Source of the DNA: Tolypeutes matacus
Taxonomy: Eukaryota > Chordata > Mammalia > Cingulata > Chlamyphoridae
NCBI GenBank assembly: GCA_026826555.1
Contig: JAKSZT010054324.1
Location: forward strand, 7,635,973-7,699,972
Length of the DNA stretch: 64,000 nucleotides
Direction of reading: 5' to 3'
Shown here: positions 44,551 to 56,139 of the stretch, one piece after another
Position numbering within the stretch: position 1 is the first letter of the stretch
Layout: every line of letters starts with the position of its first letter
Made by a program: the position numbers and the translations under genes
Notes under the pieces: generated by a model
Seen by the model: the letters and a program-made list of their open reading frames with translations, nothing else
Database searches by the model: none
What the model was told of the DNA's origin: nothing

Positions 44551-46684
44551 AAAAGCTCTAGGTGAGGACTTTGAATTGCTTGCCTTGTGTCACTTAATTG
44601 AGGGATATAGCCCTTACTCTGTTGAGTGTGTGTTTAAGGGTGAGGATGCTGCTCCAGATTTTTCCTGACATCTTTGTTGGGAGAGTAAAGGTTACATTGA
44701 TAAAGCAGCCTCATAATTTGTTTAGTTGAGTTGAGTATTATCACCTATCAACAAAAGTCAGAGGAAAGCTAAATTTGTCTTGACAGCTTGTGCTCGGAGC
44801 ATTTGGGACATCTATTAGTGAGGGAAGTAGACCATGATCCCAAGTTTGTCTGTTGTCTTGCCAATTAAACCTGCCTGCCTGGACATGTATCACTGCCCCA
44901 AAATGGGATGCTTCCCATGTGGGGACACTGGAAAAGTCCATCAGTATTAAATTTATGTTCTCTTTTGCTTCTCTCACTCTCTGTTTTTCTAACTCTTCCT
45001 TGCACATCTCTGAACTTGTTCAGGCAGATTTTCTGTGTTTAGTGAAAAATGCTGCCTAACTCCCAGTTCTCTCTTTAAAAGATAAGATGATCTTATCAGG
45101 GCAAATTCATCTTGTTTACTTATTGCTTCAACTAAAGCCCTGGTTGTTGGGTCCTACCTGTCTTGTGGGACAATGTTGCTCAGTTTCTTAGACCTATTTC
45201 TCTCTCTTGAGCCCAGCAAGAGCTGAAGAACAGCTGGGCACGGAGGAGCCTGTAGTGGCAACTCAGAATGTGGCAAGTGCTCTGGCAGCCTTTGCTTCCC
45301 CCTCCCTCCTGCATCTGCCTACTCCTTAGCCTAGTGAGAATGACAGGAAGGGAGACGGGAGCTGCCAGGTTTCCTGTATGCATGTCTGTGGGAGGGAGAC
45401 GACGAGGGCTGGCAGCCACGAACTAAGTGGGCTCCCTTCCACCTATCTTTTCTGATTAAAGTGAAGCAGATTCAGACTGCTGCCTGTGAGTTGTGGTGGG
45501 AACCATAGCTCAGAGACAATTCCTGGAATGACTGTTCTAGACACTGCATCCGTTTCTACCCCTGAAGCAACTTAGAGGCTGTAGGGTTGAGAAGTCTAGA
45601 GCTGTCTGTAGTGTATTGGTGTTTGGATGATACTCTCCATGTCCTATTTTACAAACTTCAAACAAAATACTGTGAAAATGTAAATAAAGACGCCCTTAAA
45701 AATCTAAAGCATTTTTGGTGTGGCATCCTATGACTTCAATTTTTATGTTGTTATATTGCTGCTGCTATCTCCCAACTGGAAGGAAGATGGGTTTGGCTTC
45801 CAAGTGGTTGTCATAAAGTCTATGATTTAAAGATCCAATGAATGTTTTTATTTTTTTTTCTTTCTTCATTTAAACTTTCCCTCCTGCTGATTGCAACAGA
45901 TTTTAGATCTTTCTGGATGGTTCTCTATACATTTCTCTTGTTTTACATGAATCCTTCCTTTCCCAGTCCAGACTAGGGGAAGACTGTCAAGAATCACCAT
46001 GACAAAAAAGTCATACTTTGGGTCTGAGCCTCCACAGTGGAATTTCTGGGAGACATATCACCCCTGGCAGTATTATGGCATAGCTCATTGGTTCTTCTTA
46101 GAGCAAATACAGTTTTACTGTGGGCTCCAGGTTAATCTCTGCTCAGCCACTGAAGGTGTTAATGGCTGCCACCTTTCTAGGGGCTCATTGCATACAGGTG
46201 TTGCTGCTGCATGCATGATTCTGTGGATGATGGACTTCCTGGGCCCTCAGTCCTTGTGGTTGCTTCCTTGGTCACTTTAGTTTTTGCTGAAGCAACAAAA
46301 GGTGCTGTAGTAAAATTTTCCTTTTTCGTTTTCTTCTCTATCACTCAGAGGGATTCTGCTGTTGCAATTTTTTAAGTTAAACTTTAGCTTAGCTTCCCAC
46401 TTTCTTGAGGAACTTGAAATAAATTTTCCTTGGATATATTGGAGGATATTTCAGAGGCAATATTGTGTTCCCTCCAAAGTAACCACTGGTAATCAGGATC
46501 TCAATCTAGATGCCAGGCACTTCCTCTCTTTCCTAAATCAGTGTAAGTTCCCTCATCTTTTTAAAATGTCTTAATCTCTCAGCATTAGCCACGTCAAACT
46601 CCTTATAAATATTTTTCCTAATGAGGGGTGGGGGAGCAAGGCTATCAGGTGTTCATAAATAAGATTGCTGTGGTTTTACTTGGG
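44551..46684. other. No gene recognised
   Basis: Mostly unique sequence, GC-richer than most of the window around 45200-45420. Frames at 44741-45059, 45180-45419 and 45999-46280 show no domain. No clear splice-bounded exon can be supported. Confidence 0.4.
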
Positions 46685-47045
46685 GGTATTAGTCAGGATA
46701 AACTATGTTATGCATTAGTAACAAATAACCCTAAAATCTCAGTGACCTAAAACAAAACAAAACAAAAACCTTTATCTCTTGCCAACACTTACATGTCCAA
46801 CGCAAAAGGAATTGCAGTTATTTAGGATCTCAGACTGATAGAGACTTGAATATCTTGATTCCTCTATTTCAATATGATGTTAACTGTTTGCTGCAGTAAA
46901 GGAAGAAAACAGGGGATACAGCTCTCAAATGCCTCCACTGGCAAGTGATACATTCTGCTTCCGTTCATACTTCATGGATAAAGTCAGTCACATGGCTACA
47001 CATAATTTTATAGGAGAAGTGGACTAGGAACTTTGGTGATGTTGG
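46685..47045 (+). repeat. Old mammalian interspersed repeat, copy 2
   Basis: It opens 'attagtcaggataaactatg', then 'taacaaataaccctaaaatc', 'tcagtgacctaaaacaa', and ends near 'agtcagtcacatggctac'. It is related to 18823-19145. An (AAAAC)n run sits at about 46750-46768. The family name is uncertain. Confidence 0.5.
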
Positions 47046-47113
47046 AACTGGGGAGGGAGGCTTAGCCAGCAAGTAGCTTGGGAAGGGGTTTGACTGGGTT
47101 GGGAGGTATACAT

Positions 47114-47581
47114 GATGTTTAAGTTTCTTAGGCTGCTTAAGCAAAGACGATGAAATGATTCAGGTGAAACAGTGGGAATGTATTCAGTCACAGTTAGAGG
47201 CTGGAAAAAGTCCAAATTAAGGCATCATCAAGGTGATGCTTTCTCCCAGAAGACCATCGTTCTGGGCCTGACAACCAGTGATCCTTGATCTTTAGCTTGT
47301 CACCTGGCAAGGCATGTGGAAGTGTCTGCTGGTCTCGCCTTCTTTTCTGGGTTTCACTGAGTTCAGCTTCTAGCTTCTGTGGCTCTCTCTCTGTCTGAAT
47401 TTCATTTCTCTTACAAGGACTCCAGTAACAGGATTAACCCTTCATGACTGAGGTGGGTCACACCTTTACTGAAGTAGCTTCATCAAAATGTCCTACTTAC
47501 AATGGGTTCACACCTACAGGAAAGGATTACTTTAAGCCCACATTTTGGGGGGGGGGGTATATACAGCTTCAAACCATCACA
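47114..47581 (-). mobile_element. LTR, ERVL-type, minus strand
   Basis: Left end TGTTTAAGTTTCTTAGG, right end AAACCATCACA. It is colinear with 28312-28800: 'aaggcatcatcaaggtgatg', 'agtgatccttgat', 'gggttcacacctacagga'. A G-run (47547-47557) lies inside the retroviral 5' end. Confidence 0.87.
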
Positions 47582-48169
47582 AGTGATAAGCCCAGAATTC
47601 CTGCAATTGGTTTTCTTTGCTTATGGCATTTATTGTTTCTTCTAAGGGAGCCTAACGAAGCTTAAATACATGCATAACTTCTATAATTAAATGATACTCT
47701 TGTGCAAGCAGAGCCACTTGGAGGCACCTTTTACTAAAACCATGAAATATCACAGGAGTAGCTGGAGTGGTAGATCTTGGTAGATCTTGGATCACTCTGC
47801 CAAGCTTTGCTCATGTTTTGCTGCCACTGAGGGCTTCAGGAGGATGTGGTACTCAACCACGTTCATTAGGTCCTTCTTGCTGGCTCTGCCTGGTAAGCAT
47901 GTGCCATCTGCCCATAGGATGGATGGCAGTCTCTGTGGGTTTGAAGCAAGAGTCTGTAGTGAACATGAGGCCAATCACAGCCACTTAGGCAGTGAGTTTG
48001 TGAGAGGCATATGGCACATCTTCTCTAACTTGCTTTGGGTAAACCAAAATGTAGGAAATATGCAACTTTTGAAATGGTATAGAATATTCAGCCATTGTCT
48101 TAGACTTCTCAAACCACTTTCATTAATATATACTACTTTATTTAATTCTTTAAAAGTGTAATAATTAAT
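47582..48169. other. No gene recognised
   Basis: Unique sequence. The 124-codon frame at 47787-48161 overlaps frames on both strands and has no recognisable domain. A short direct repeat 'gtagatcttg' occurs near 47769-47788. Confidence 0.4.
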
Positions 48170-48400
48170 TTTGGCCTCCTTGCCAACTTTTTAAAATCTT
48201 CTTAGCACTGACCACTGCCTACATTCTAAAACATTCTAAGAAGTTATATGATTTGTTAATTGTCTGTCTCCCCAACTAGGAATCAACTTCCTTGAGGGCA
48301 TTCTTCTCCCCAACTGCTATATCCTCAGAACTGGGAACAGTGCCTGGCCTAGAGAAGTCCCTCATCAAGTGGTTTTTAATAAATGAATGAGTAATTGTAC
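48170..48400 (+). repeat. L2 LINE 3' end
   Basis: Sense L2: 'attgtctgtctccccaacta', 'tccttgagggca', 'gctatatcctcagaa', 'acagtgcctggcctagaga', and a 'ttaataaatgaatga' tail. Confidence 0.82.
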
Positions 48401-48499
48401 TCTTTATTGAAGCACAATGATGCAGAGTGTTGCCTCCAAAAAAGAGATTTCCTTATTATATTCTTCTCTGTTAAAATTTTACTAATTATTGAAAGTAGT

Positions 48500-49300
48500 T
48501 TCCTGCTTTGCCTTCATTGACTTAATATTTTTTGAGCACCCACTAAGTACTAGGCATTGTATATACATCAATGAATAAAGCAAAGATCCATGAACTCATG
48601 AACTTTACATTCCCAGGGGTTGGGGGTGGAGGGAGATAGCCGCTAAGCATTATAATTAAACTAAACTTTATAATATTTTGGAAAGTGATAAAAGCTGTGA
48701 AACAAAGACAAAATGAGTAGATAAATGTGGCTGGAAATTTCATGTTGGGTGGGGAAGGGAGAAGCAGAGCATTAATTTGGGTGGTCAAGAGAAGCCTCAC
48801 TAACGGAGTGAGATTCAAACACAAGAAGTAAGAGAGGTAGCCCAGTGGATATGGTGGGGTGGGGTGGGTACGGGAGTGCTCCAAGGAGAGGCAATAGCTG
48901 GGGCTAAAGCAAAGGCAGTGGTGACACTGGTAGGTTTGAGGAATAGTAAAGAGGCCAGTGTGACTGATGGTGAGAGAGTGAAGGTGAAAAATGCTAGGGG
49001 ATAGAGTTAGGGTGGAGGCCAGTTCAGAAAGGGCCCTGTAGGCCTGTATAAGGACTTTGGCATTTGCTCTGTGTGAAAGAGGATGCCAGTGTGGGACTGA
49101 CTATAGGAATAAGGTGATTCAATGTAGGTAAATTTCACCTTGGCAGAAAGGTTGAGAATGGACCCTAGGGTGTAGGGCTAGAAGGCATCAGGCCTGCATG
49201 AAGTATTAGCTGACCTTTGTCTAGAGGTGATGAGGGCTTGGGCAGTGGTGGTGGGGTGGTGAGAAGTGGTCAGATTCTGCAAATATTTTGCAAATATTTA
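48500..49300 (-). repeat. L2 LINE, long antisense fragment
   Basis: It begins at the antisense 3' end ('ttgagcacccactaagtac') and runs through 'tggtcaagagaagcctca', 'gcaaaggcagtggtgaca', 'gaggccagtgtgactgatgg', 'gggccctgtaggcctgtata', 'aaggactttggcatttgct', to 'gagaagtggtcagattctg' near 49260. This is the longest L2 piece in the window. The 113-codon minus-strand frame at 48543-48884 is part of it. Confidence 0.85.
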
Positions 49301-49874
49301 GCTGCTTTCTGCCCTGCCCAATTGCAGGTAGGAACAAATTTAGGTATAGTTTCAGGTCATCAGAGTCTGCCTTCCATGCCCAGATTCCTCTGTTCCCCCT
49401 CTTTACCTTCCACTAAGGACAAATTTCTCTGTTTTCTAGGTGTGTTATGTCCCCTTGTACCTCCTTTTCATATTGAACAGCACTTATTGAAGGATTATGG
49501 CTTGAAATTATTTGAGTTTTTAGCTTTTACTTCTTGAATTGTTGACTATAAAGTGTTTGCCCTTCTTTCATTTACAAGGAATTTCAGGCATCACTAGTAT
49601 GAAAGGAAGAGTATGGCCTTAGAATACAAATGTTCTGGTTTTATCAACTAATGTCCCTTTTCTTTTAAATGTGGCCCCTCAAACCACAAGATCTACTCTC
49701 TATATGGACCTGAAACAATCCTGACAATGTTTGTATTATGACGGGAGCAGGGTCAGAAGAACAAGCTTGGGGGTGCCCTGTTACTATGGGCAGATGACCT
49801 GGACTAGGGCAGTTTGAGGCAGGGGCCAGGGTCATTGGCCCCAATAGATCCTTTCCCTTCAAAGAGCTCCCATC
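49301..49874. other. No gene recognised
   Basis: No defensible feature; the open frames are short. Confidence 0.35.
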
Positions 49875-50215
49875 TCCACCTCCAACTGCCCTTTCTAGCT
49901 CTTCTTTCCCCTTTCTTTTTCTTCTTTCTCACTCATCAGATCTGAAACAAAACCCCAAACGTCTCTAATTTTCTTACTCTCACTGATATCTTCTGGGTCT
50001 AACTTCCTATCTGAGTGAGGTCTTTTCCCCTAGCACAGGTTATTTCCTCACAAAGAAGGATTCTAATGTCAGGTATTACTAAAATAATTTTTTAAAAATT
50101 TCATTACTTGTGTCATTCAACATGAAAGAATCCTTTTATTTTTTGATGGTGAAGAAGCACAAATTAAGAGAGGCAATTAAATTCATGAAATTGTTGAATG
50201 GGAGAGTCCAGACAA
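49875..50215. repeat. Related segment A (pairs with 52530-52880)
   Basis: The pyrimidine-rich left part, 'ctctaattttctta' near 49965, 'acttgtgtcattcaacat' near 50107 and 'aaattaagagaggcaatta' near 50161 recur in the same order and similar spacing in segment B. I cannot name the family. It is either an ancient local duplication or two copies of one old repeat. Confidence 0.5.
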
Positions 50216-50689
50216 CACAGGGATTGCTGGAATGCCTGAAGAGGAAGGTTTGGTGGAGTTTATGAGTCTGGTATTGGGTGGGCTGGCTTTGAGGCGCCTT
50301 TGAGACTCTTGCTTTTCTCAGCAGTTTTTGCTTACTTACCCATTTGAGATAGTACCCCTTCAGGGACTATTCTAACATAGTAATCTATCATAATCTCAAC
50401 TCCTGTAATTCACACAGAAATTCTGGTAAGAAATAGAATAGTTGTCTTCACACTAATTCACACAAAAGGAAAGAGCTAAAACAGGAAAAACTTATTGATC
50501 AACAACTTTACATATGTTTTTTTAAAAAAGTTAATTTTTCCAACTAATCTAAAGGAATGCAAATAGAAAATGGCCACATTCATCAGCTAAAAGTATTGGC
50601 AGAAGTGGAGCTCCCTGAAGCAAGGTATGTTTTTGACAAACAGGAGGTTCTCAGAACTTCTTCTCTTAATTTGAGTTTATATTTCAACT

Positions 50690-50885
50690 GTCAATATTTG
50701 TGTCCCAGCCCACTAGATTATGTATTTAGATATATTGTCTCATTCAATCATCATAACTTTATGATGTAAGTTTTATTACTATTGTTATTTAAGAGTGGAG
50801 GAAATTGAGAACCAAACATATTAGGGAATTTGCCGATGTCACACAGCTACTAAGTGATGAGGACAGTCGCCAATACTAGGAAAAG
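50690..50885 (-). repeat. MIR SINE fragment
   Basis: Antisense MIR: 'tattgtctcattcaatcatc', 'ataactttatgatgtaag', 'gtggaggaaattgagaa', 'gtcacacagctactaagtga'. Confidence 0.8.
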
Positions 50886-50979
50886 CTTATCGCAACACCC
50901 ATGTGTCCTCCATTATCCCACACAAAGAAATAACACAGTAGTTTGTTAATTGATAAGTTTCCCTAAAGCATTTCTCCTG

Positions 50980-51122
50980 AAAACTTAATTTGCATTAAAT
51001 TATCTGGGGATCTTGTTAAAAGGAAGATCCTGAATCAATGTGAGGCCTTAGTTTCTGCATTTCTAACAACCTTCCAGGTGATGGCATTTCTGTGGGTCCA
51101 TGAGCCACACTTTACTAAAAGG
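50980..51122. repeat. Old hAT (MER5A-like) fragment
   Basis: 'tatctggggatcttgttaaa', 'gatcctgaatcaatgtgagg', 'ttctgcatttctaacaacct', 'tccaggtgatggcat' and 'gagccacactttact' follow the MER5A/Charlie-type consensus order. Confidence 0.75.
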
Positions 51123-51836
51123 CATAAAGGTGCTAAAATGAATGGCCACCGTGATAGGTAAAATAAGGTACAAAATGTACCCAAACAATAACCAGTGCCA
51201 AATGGTAGATGGAGAAAAAGGAGCTGTGGGAATGGATTTCAGGAGCCTGTCAGCTGAGTAATGCTCTTTAGTAAGACATTTGATGCCTTATAGGCAAAAG
51301 AGAGATTGATGACACTATGGAAAGAGAACAGGCCAGAAATAAGGTGAAGATTTGTCTGTCACATCCTCCATTTGCGGGAACTGCCTTTGGCGTGCTCTGT
51401 TATTTTTCATTTCTCAGTACAGGTTCACTGATTTAGTTGGTGGTTATGTTAGAGGAAGGACCTCATATAAAATTTCCCTTTGTTGTGGTCGTTCCTGGAG
51501 ATCTAGTCTTTTGATAGGGCTACTCCTCAACAGCAAGACTGATTATTTGGAAATGGATGATGTTCTCCCAAACTCTTCTTCCCAATTCAGAACATTGGAG
51601 AACCTGGGGAATCTTAGAGGCTTAGAATCTCAAGATTGGAGTGTGGTCCCATTGAAGTGATGTGCTAGAAAAGATACAAAGAGCTGTAACAGCTTCTCAC
51701 TCTACCAAATGCTTTCTTATGTGTCTGACTCTTGGTTTATGGATCAGGAAATGATGGGATGTGTAAGAATCATATCTTTTCCTAGTTGCTATTTGATTTG
51801 AAGCTTGGGATACCCAGCATCTCCCATGTGGCAGTG

Positions 51837-51841
<5 letters not shown>
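51123..51841. other. No gene recognised
   Basis: Unique sequence. The 102-codon plus frame at 51352-51660 has no recognisable domain and no transcript signals that I can defend. Confidence 0.4.

Positions 51842-51872
<31 letters not shown>
51842..51872. repeat. (GA)n microsatellite
   Basis: About 15 perfect GA units. Confidence 0.95.
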
Positions 51873-51874
<2 letters not shown>

Positions 51875-52089
51875 AAGCAATGGAAAAAGACAAATTTATC
51901 ATTTTTCTGCCATTTCAATTTCTATTTAATTTTTCATTCTGTAGTAGGTGTTTGAGGTTTATATAGAGTACATTTCATTTTAAAGAGCATTTCCTCCTCT
52001 TTTCTCAATACTATCTATTTCTTTTTTGCTGTGATGGGTTTGCTTTATGCTGCTTCTTAGAATGGCTATGAATAGGAAATAGAATGGAG

Positions 52090-52175
52090 AGGCAGCATGA
52101 AATTGTGGCACAAGAGCTGATCTGGGCTCTGAAGGCCTGGATTCCAGGTTTTGCTCTGCCATTAATTTGTCTAAC
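52090..52175 (+). repeat. MIR SINE head fragment
   Basis: 'gaggcagcatgaaattgtgg', 'ctgatctgggctctgaaggc', 'ctggattccaggttttgctc' match the tRNA-like head and early body of MIR. Confidence 0.65.
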
Positions 52176-52529
52176 CCAGAAGTCTGCTGGGATTCTCTGG
52201 AATTTTAAGATTCATTGAAAACTTGTTCCAAGGATTATAGAAATCCAAAGCCTTCCCCAATATTTCTCCAGATTCCCTGGCATCTCACACTTGGATGAGC
52301 ACCTTCTAGCCTCAATTTCTTGCCACTTCTGATTGTGTGTCCTCCTCACTAAATCCTTTATGCTCAGACTAAATGCAAGCCATTCACAGCAGTCACAATA
52401 TAAGGTTGCAGTGATAGAACTCTTTGTGAATGTATCTGGGTGTCAGGTGTGTCATGTAGTCCATTGCTAACAATTTACATTCTGTACTATGTCTTGTTGT
52501 CACATCAAAACAGTGCTTTCTCCCTAGGC
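52176..52529. other. No gene recognised
   Basis: Unique sequence with nothing identified. Confidence 0.35.
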
Positions 52530-52880
52530 ACTACCACCCCACTCCAGTAATACTTCATCTTTTTACCATCTTGCGCTCTTTTCTATCCCTTTTCTTTTCT
52601 TTTCTTTCCTTATCATGCACAAGATGTAAAACAAAGCTGAAAACTCCTCTAATTTTCTTATGCAGAGTACCTTAGCTATCTTTGCTACCTTTAGGGTCTT
52701 GCTTTCTATAACAGTGAGGTATTTTTCTCAAAGAACTATTCTCAAAGCAGTTGTTACTATAATAAAGTTTTTATCTCATTGCATGTGTCACTTAACATAA
52801 AGTAATCTTTTTTTCTTTTGTAGAGAATGGACCAAAAATGAAGAGACTTAACTAAGTTCATAGAATGTTTAGTGACATCA
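52530..52880. repeat. Related segment B (pairs with 49875-50215)
   Basis: It carries 'cctctaattttctta' near 52649, 'attgcatgtgtcacttaaca' near 52779 and 'aatgaagagacttaactaag' near 52838, in the same order as segment A. A polypyrimidine 'ttttttcttttgtag' near 52810 resembles a splice acceptor, but no coding frame follows. Confidence 0.5.
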
Positions 52881-53054
52881 TTGAGCAACCCAGTTACCTA
52901 GAACTTGTGCCAGTTTTAGTTTAGAATATGTGCTCTCTAAAGCCTAAGCTTTGCAAATCTTATTTGTGGAGTACAGTTAGGTTAATATAATTATTTCAAA
53001 GGGGAAATGACTAGGATTTGAAGGTGTGTTGGTGAGAGTGGCTTAGGCATGATG

Positions 53055-53383
53055 TGTATCAAGATGATACCTTATTCTTGAAGACTGTTTGCTAGTGATC
53101 CTGTGCTCCTCTGTCACATGGCACGGCACATGGCAGCATCTGCTGGTCTCTCCCTTCTCTTCCAGATTTCATTGCTTCCAACTTCTTGGTTCTGTGGCTT
53201 TTTCTCTCTTTGTCTGAATTTCATTCTCTTATAAAGGAATCCAATAAGAGGATTAAGACCCACCCTGAATGAGGTGGGTCACATCTTAACTTATGATCCT
53301 ACTTATGATTGATCCACATCCACATGGATTAACTTTAAGAAAACATACTTTTCTGGGGGTACATACAGCTTCAAACCTTCACA
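53055..53383 (-). mobile_element. LTR, ERVL-type, minus strand, truncated
   Basis: Colinear with 47114-47581 over its retroviral 5' two-thirds: 'agtgatcctgtgctcctctg', 'gcatctgctggtctc', 'ttgtctgaatttcattctc', 'gtacatacagcttcaaacct'. Its left end is degraded. Confidence 0.78.
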
Positions 53384-53389
53384 AGGACA

Positions 53390-53688
53390 TTTTGAAGATA
53401 TTACTTTTAGTCAAGGTGTGGCCAACTGAATCAGGATGGGTCTTAATCCTATTAATGAAGGCCTTACAAAGAGAAAAGGTCGAGGAGAAACCAGAATCTG
53501 GAATAGAAAGGAGAGGACATTGCCATGTGATGGGAAAGCCAGGAACCCAAGGATTGCCAGTCAGGTGGAACAGCCCCCACTATAGGAGGAAGCATGCCTT
53601 TAGCTGCTGATACTGTGGGACAATAAATTCCCATTGTTTAAGCAACCTATTGTGTGGTAATTGTCATAACAGCTGGGAAACTAAGACA
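53390..53688 (+). mobile_element. LTR, ERVL-type, plus strand, truncated
   Basis: It matches the 3' two-thirds of 6114-6583: 'gtcaaggtgtggccaactga', 'ggtcttaatcctattaatga', 'aggagaggacattgccatgt', 'ttcccattgtttaagcaacc', 'aaactaagaca'. It lies head to head with the LTR at 53055-53383, with only a few bases between. Confidence 0.82.
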
Positions 53689-54531
53689 CTTTTCATTCCT
53701 AAGTGCTATTTCTTATGCAATAATATCTTCTTTATTTGGAAAAACTGAATGGGACCAAGTACAAACTTTTGGGCACTTGATATAAGTATTGTGATGAAAT
53801 CATTTCAATTCTTAAACCTATAATAGCATTTAGAAATTCATAACTGAGAAGGAGAGTTTGAAAAAAAATGTTTTTAAATTATTAGAGCAATATATCTGCA
53901 TTAGAGAGGATGTAGAAAAAGAGAAAAGAAGAACATTCATTTGTAATTCCAACATCTAAATAAAACAAGCATTCTTATTTATATTTTCTTTTAGACACTG
54001 TCACTATGCATGCTCTACATTGTAATCATAATAGACATCTAATTTTGTATTCTAATTTATTTCATAAGCATATTCCAAGTTCCACATAGTTTTCATATCA
54101 CCATTTTATATCTTATAGAGTGTATGGTCATTCTCACTGGTTTATGATTAAAATTGTTTAAATTTTTTCATTATTATAAAAAATTATGATGTGAACATAA
54201 TCTGGAAAAGATAGAATGCATTTTTTAGAATAAATTCTCAGGGAAAGAACTACTGAGTCAAAGCCTCAAACCAATTTCCAATGCCCTAGCTCTATGAGCA
54301 CAAGCTTTAGTATAGCGCATCAAACAGATATTACAATTGTTTTCAAATTATTAATTTAATAGTGAAAAATAGTACCCAGTTTTTTTAATTTGCTCCTAAT
54401 TGATTATTAGCGAGTAGAATTTTTACCTATTTTTTTGTACTTTTCTCTTATGAATTTAATATTTATATCGTTAATGTATTTTTCTGTTGGTATTTTATTT
54501 TCTTACCTATTCGTGGCTGTCAAGAGACTTT
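53689..54531. other. No gene; AT-rich
   Basis: AT-rich, including a possible very old L1 3' stretch at about 53960-54260 ('cattctcactggtttatga'). Nothing firm. Confidence 0.35.
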
Positions 54532-54547
54532 TAAAAATCATAGGAAT
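54532..54547. repeat. Target-site duplication, left copy
   Basis: taaaaatcataggaat, repeated exactly at 54581-54596 around the U2 fragment. Confidence 0.92.
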
Positions 54548-54580
54548 ATCGCTTCTCGGCCTTTTGGCTAAGATCAAGTG
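54548..54580 (+). pseudogene. U2 snRNA 5'-end retrocopy (33 nt, tailless)
   Basis: The 33 bases beginning ATCGCTTCTCGGCCTTTTGG are identical, as far as I can recall, to the first 33 nt of vertebrate U2 snRNA, including the GGCTAAGATCAAGTG stretch at its end. A perfect 16-bp duplication flanks the insert on both sides. It has no A-tail and no U2 3' part. U2 is the branch-point-recognising spliceosomal RNA. This copy stops before the branch-point-interacting region, lacks an Sm site, and cannot function. It fits the known class of tailless, L1-mobilised retropseudogenes of truncated RNAs. Confidence 0.93.
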
Positions 54581-54596
54581 TAAAAATCATAGGAAT
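54581..54596. repeat. Target-site duplication, right copy
   Basis: Exact 16-bp copy of 54532-54547. Confidence 0.92.
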
Positions 54597-56139
54597 AATT
54601 AAGCTAAGGGGCACTTTATTTAAAGCACTAGAGAGTCTATTTCTTATGGGAGCTCTTTGCTGCTGAGTAAAGGGGTGTCGATTTCATTCTGTCCTGACAC
54701 ATCCTGACTTCTTTGGCAGATTTCAAAGTTGTCTTTGAGCTTCATGTCAGTGTGACCTAGAAAGGATGAGAGCACAGCCAGCCCAGGTTGCTGTCAGAGC
54801 TGTGACCTTCACTCTGATTTTCTGTTTCCCTAAGGTTGTCCTCAATATAGATTCCACTTACTTGAGCAAAGTGCATCAACTGGATTTATTTTCTTTTTGC
54901 TTTGTCAAAACCGATTAATGCACAGTGAGGTTAGAGCTTGCCCAAGAATTAGTGAGAAATAAGGTAAAACTCATTTTGGGATCTTTTTCTCATGCTGCCC
55001 CCAGAAGTTTTAGGATCTTCCTGTTCTTGACCTTTCAAAGGCTTCTCTTCATCATCAAAACCTTCCTGTCTATTGTCTTATTTCCTTTGAAATCTGTTCT
55101 CTGCCAACTGTTCACTGCAGTGTTCTTTGGTTAAGGTTTTACTTATTTTCAGTTATGCATTTCGAAAGAAACATATAAACAAAAGAGAGGTCTCTATGCT
55201 TTTGCTTACATGCCTGTTCTGCTTGTATGCTTTTATCACTATTTTTTTATATCTATCTTTTCCTGTGTTTTGCAAATGTTTTCTTATCTACAAGTATTTT
55301 TTGCAAGTGCCTTAACTGAATTCCATCTCTTCTAGTTTTGACCCTCCATTGTACATTGGTTGCTCTCTTCTTTAGACATATATTCTATAATAGTATCATT
55401 ATTTGCATAGATATCTTTATTCCAAATGGGTTATATGCTTTACAAAACAGAGATTTTGTCTAATTAATTTTTTGCTTCCCTACAATGAATCAATATATTC
55501 CCCTCATATAGTGATTGCTCAATGGTGTTTTAACTGAAAAATCTGAATGATACCAATGATTAAAATTTCAGGCACTAGGACAGGCTGAAGATAGGGGAGG
55601 CATTCCTTTGCCTCACATATTATTTAATACAGATGATTGCCAAATATGGCTAAAGAAGGACATTGTTTTAAAAGAGTTCTTCAAGGAAAGTTAAAGATGA
55701 ATTTTAGCTGGTTTGATTATGTTCACTCATCAATATCCTTAAAAGTCAATCTTATACCAGATTTTGTAGAAAACAAAATTGCCTGTCAAGATGAATAGGA
55801 AAGGATGGATGTTTATGCAACTGGAGGATATGACTGTTCAGAAATTCATTAAGCAGAACGTTGTTTGTGTTTTTCTGGTCACAGGTTTTGTTTTATATGA
55901 CCTGGGTGTTCCCTTGACAAGCAGTGATACTATGAGGATAGCACAATTATTTTAGTTTGTCTTTTTGGCTCCTAGCTACTGTGAAGAGCTGTCAAACCAA
56001 GGCTCTAGGGTTGACTTTTGGGGAAGATCTCCCTTGGCTTATACAAGTGTGTTGAGATCATATATCTGTACAAGAAACTTGATTTAAGGAAGTGAAACTT
56101 TCTCCCACAATTGCTGCTATGCTAATAAGTACCTTGATT
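54597..56139. other. No gene recognised
   Basis: Unique sequence. Frames at 54925-55134 and 55127-55315 overlap slightly and are hydrophobic, but they show no domain and sit in AT-rich DNA. I do not call them genes. Confidence 0.4.

Noticed and set aside
47787..48161. 124-codon frame
   Set aside because: It overlaps other frames on both strands; no recognisable domain or promoter context.
52800..52860. Exon following an acceptor-like 'ttttcttttgtag'
   Set aside because: The following frame is short, no donor or homologous protein is apparent, and the segment has a non-coding relative at 50.1 kb.
54548..54580. Functional U2 snRNA gene
   Set aside because: Only the first 33 nt are present, with no Sm site, no 3' stem-loops, and a target duplication on both sides.
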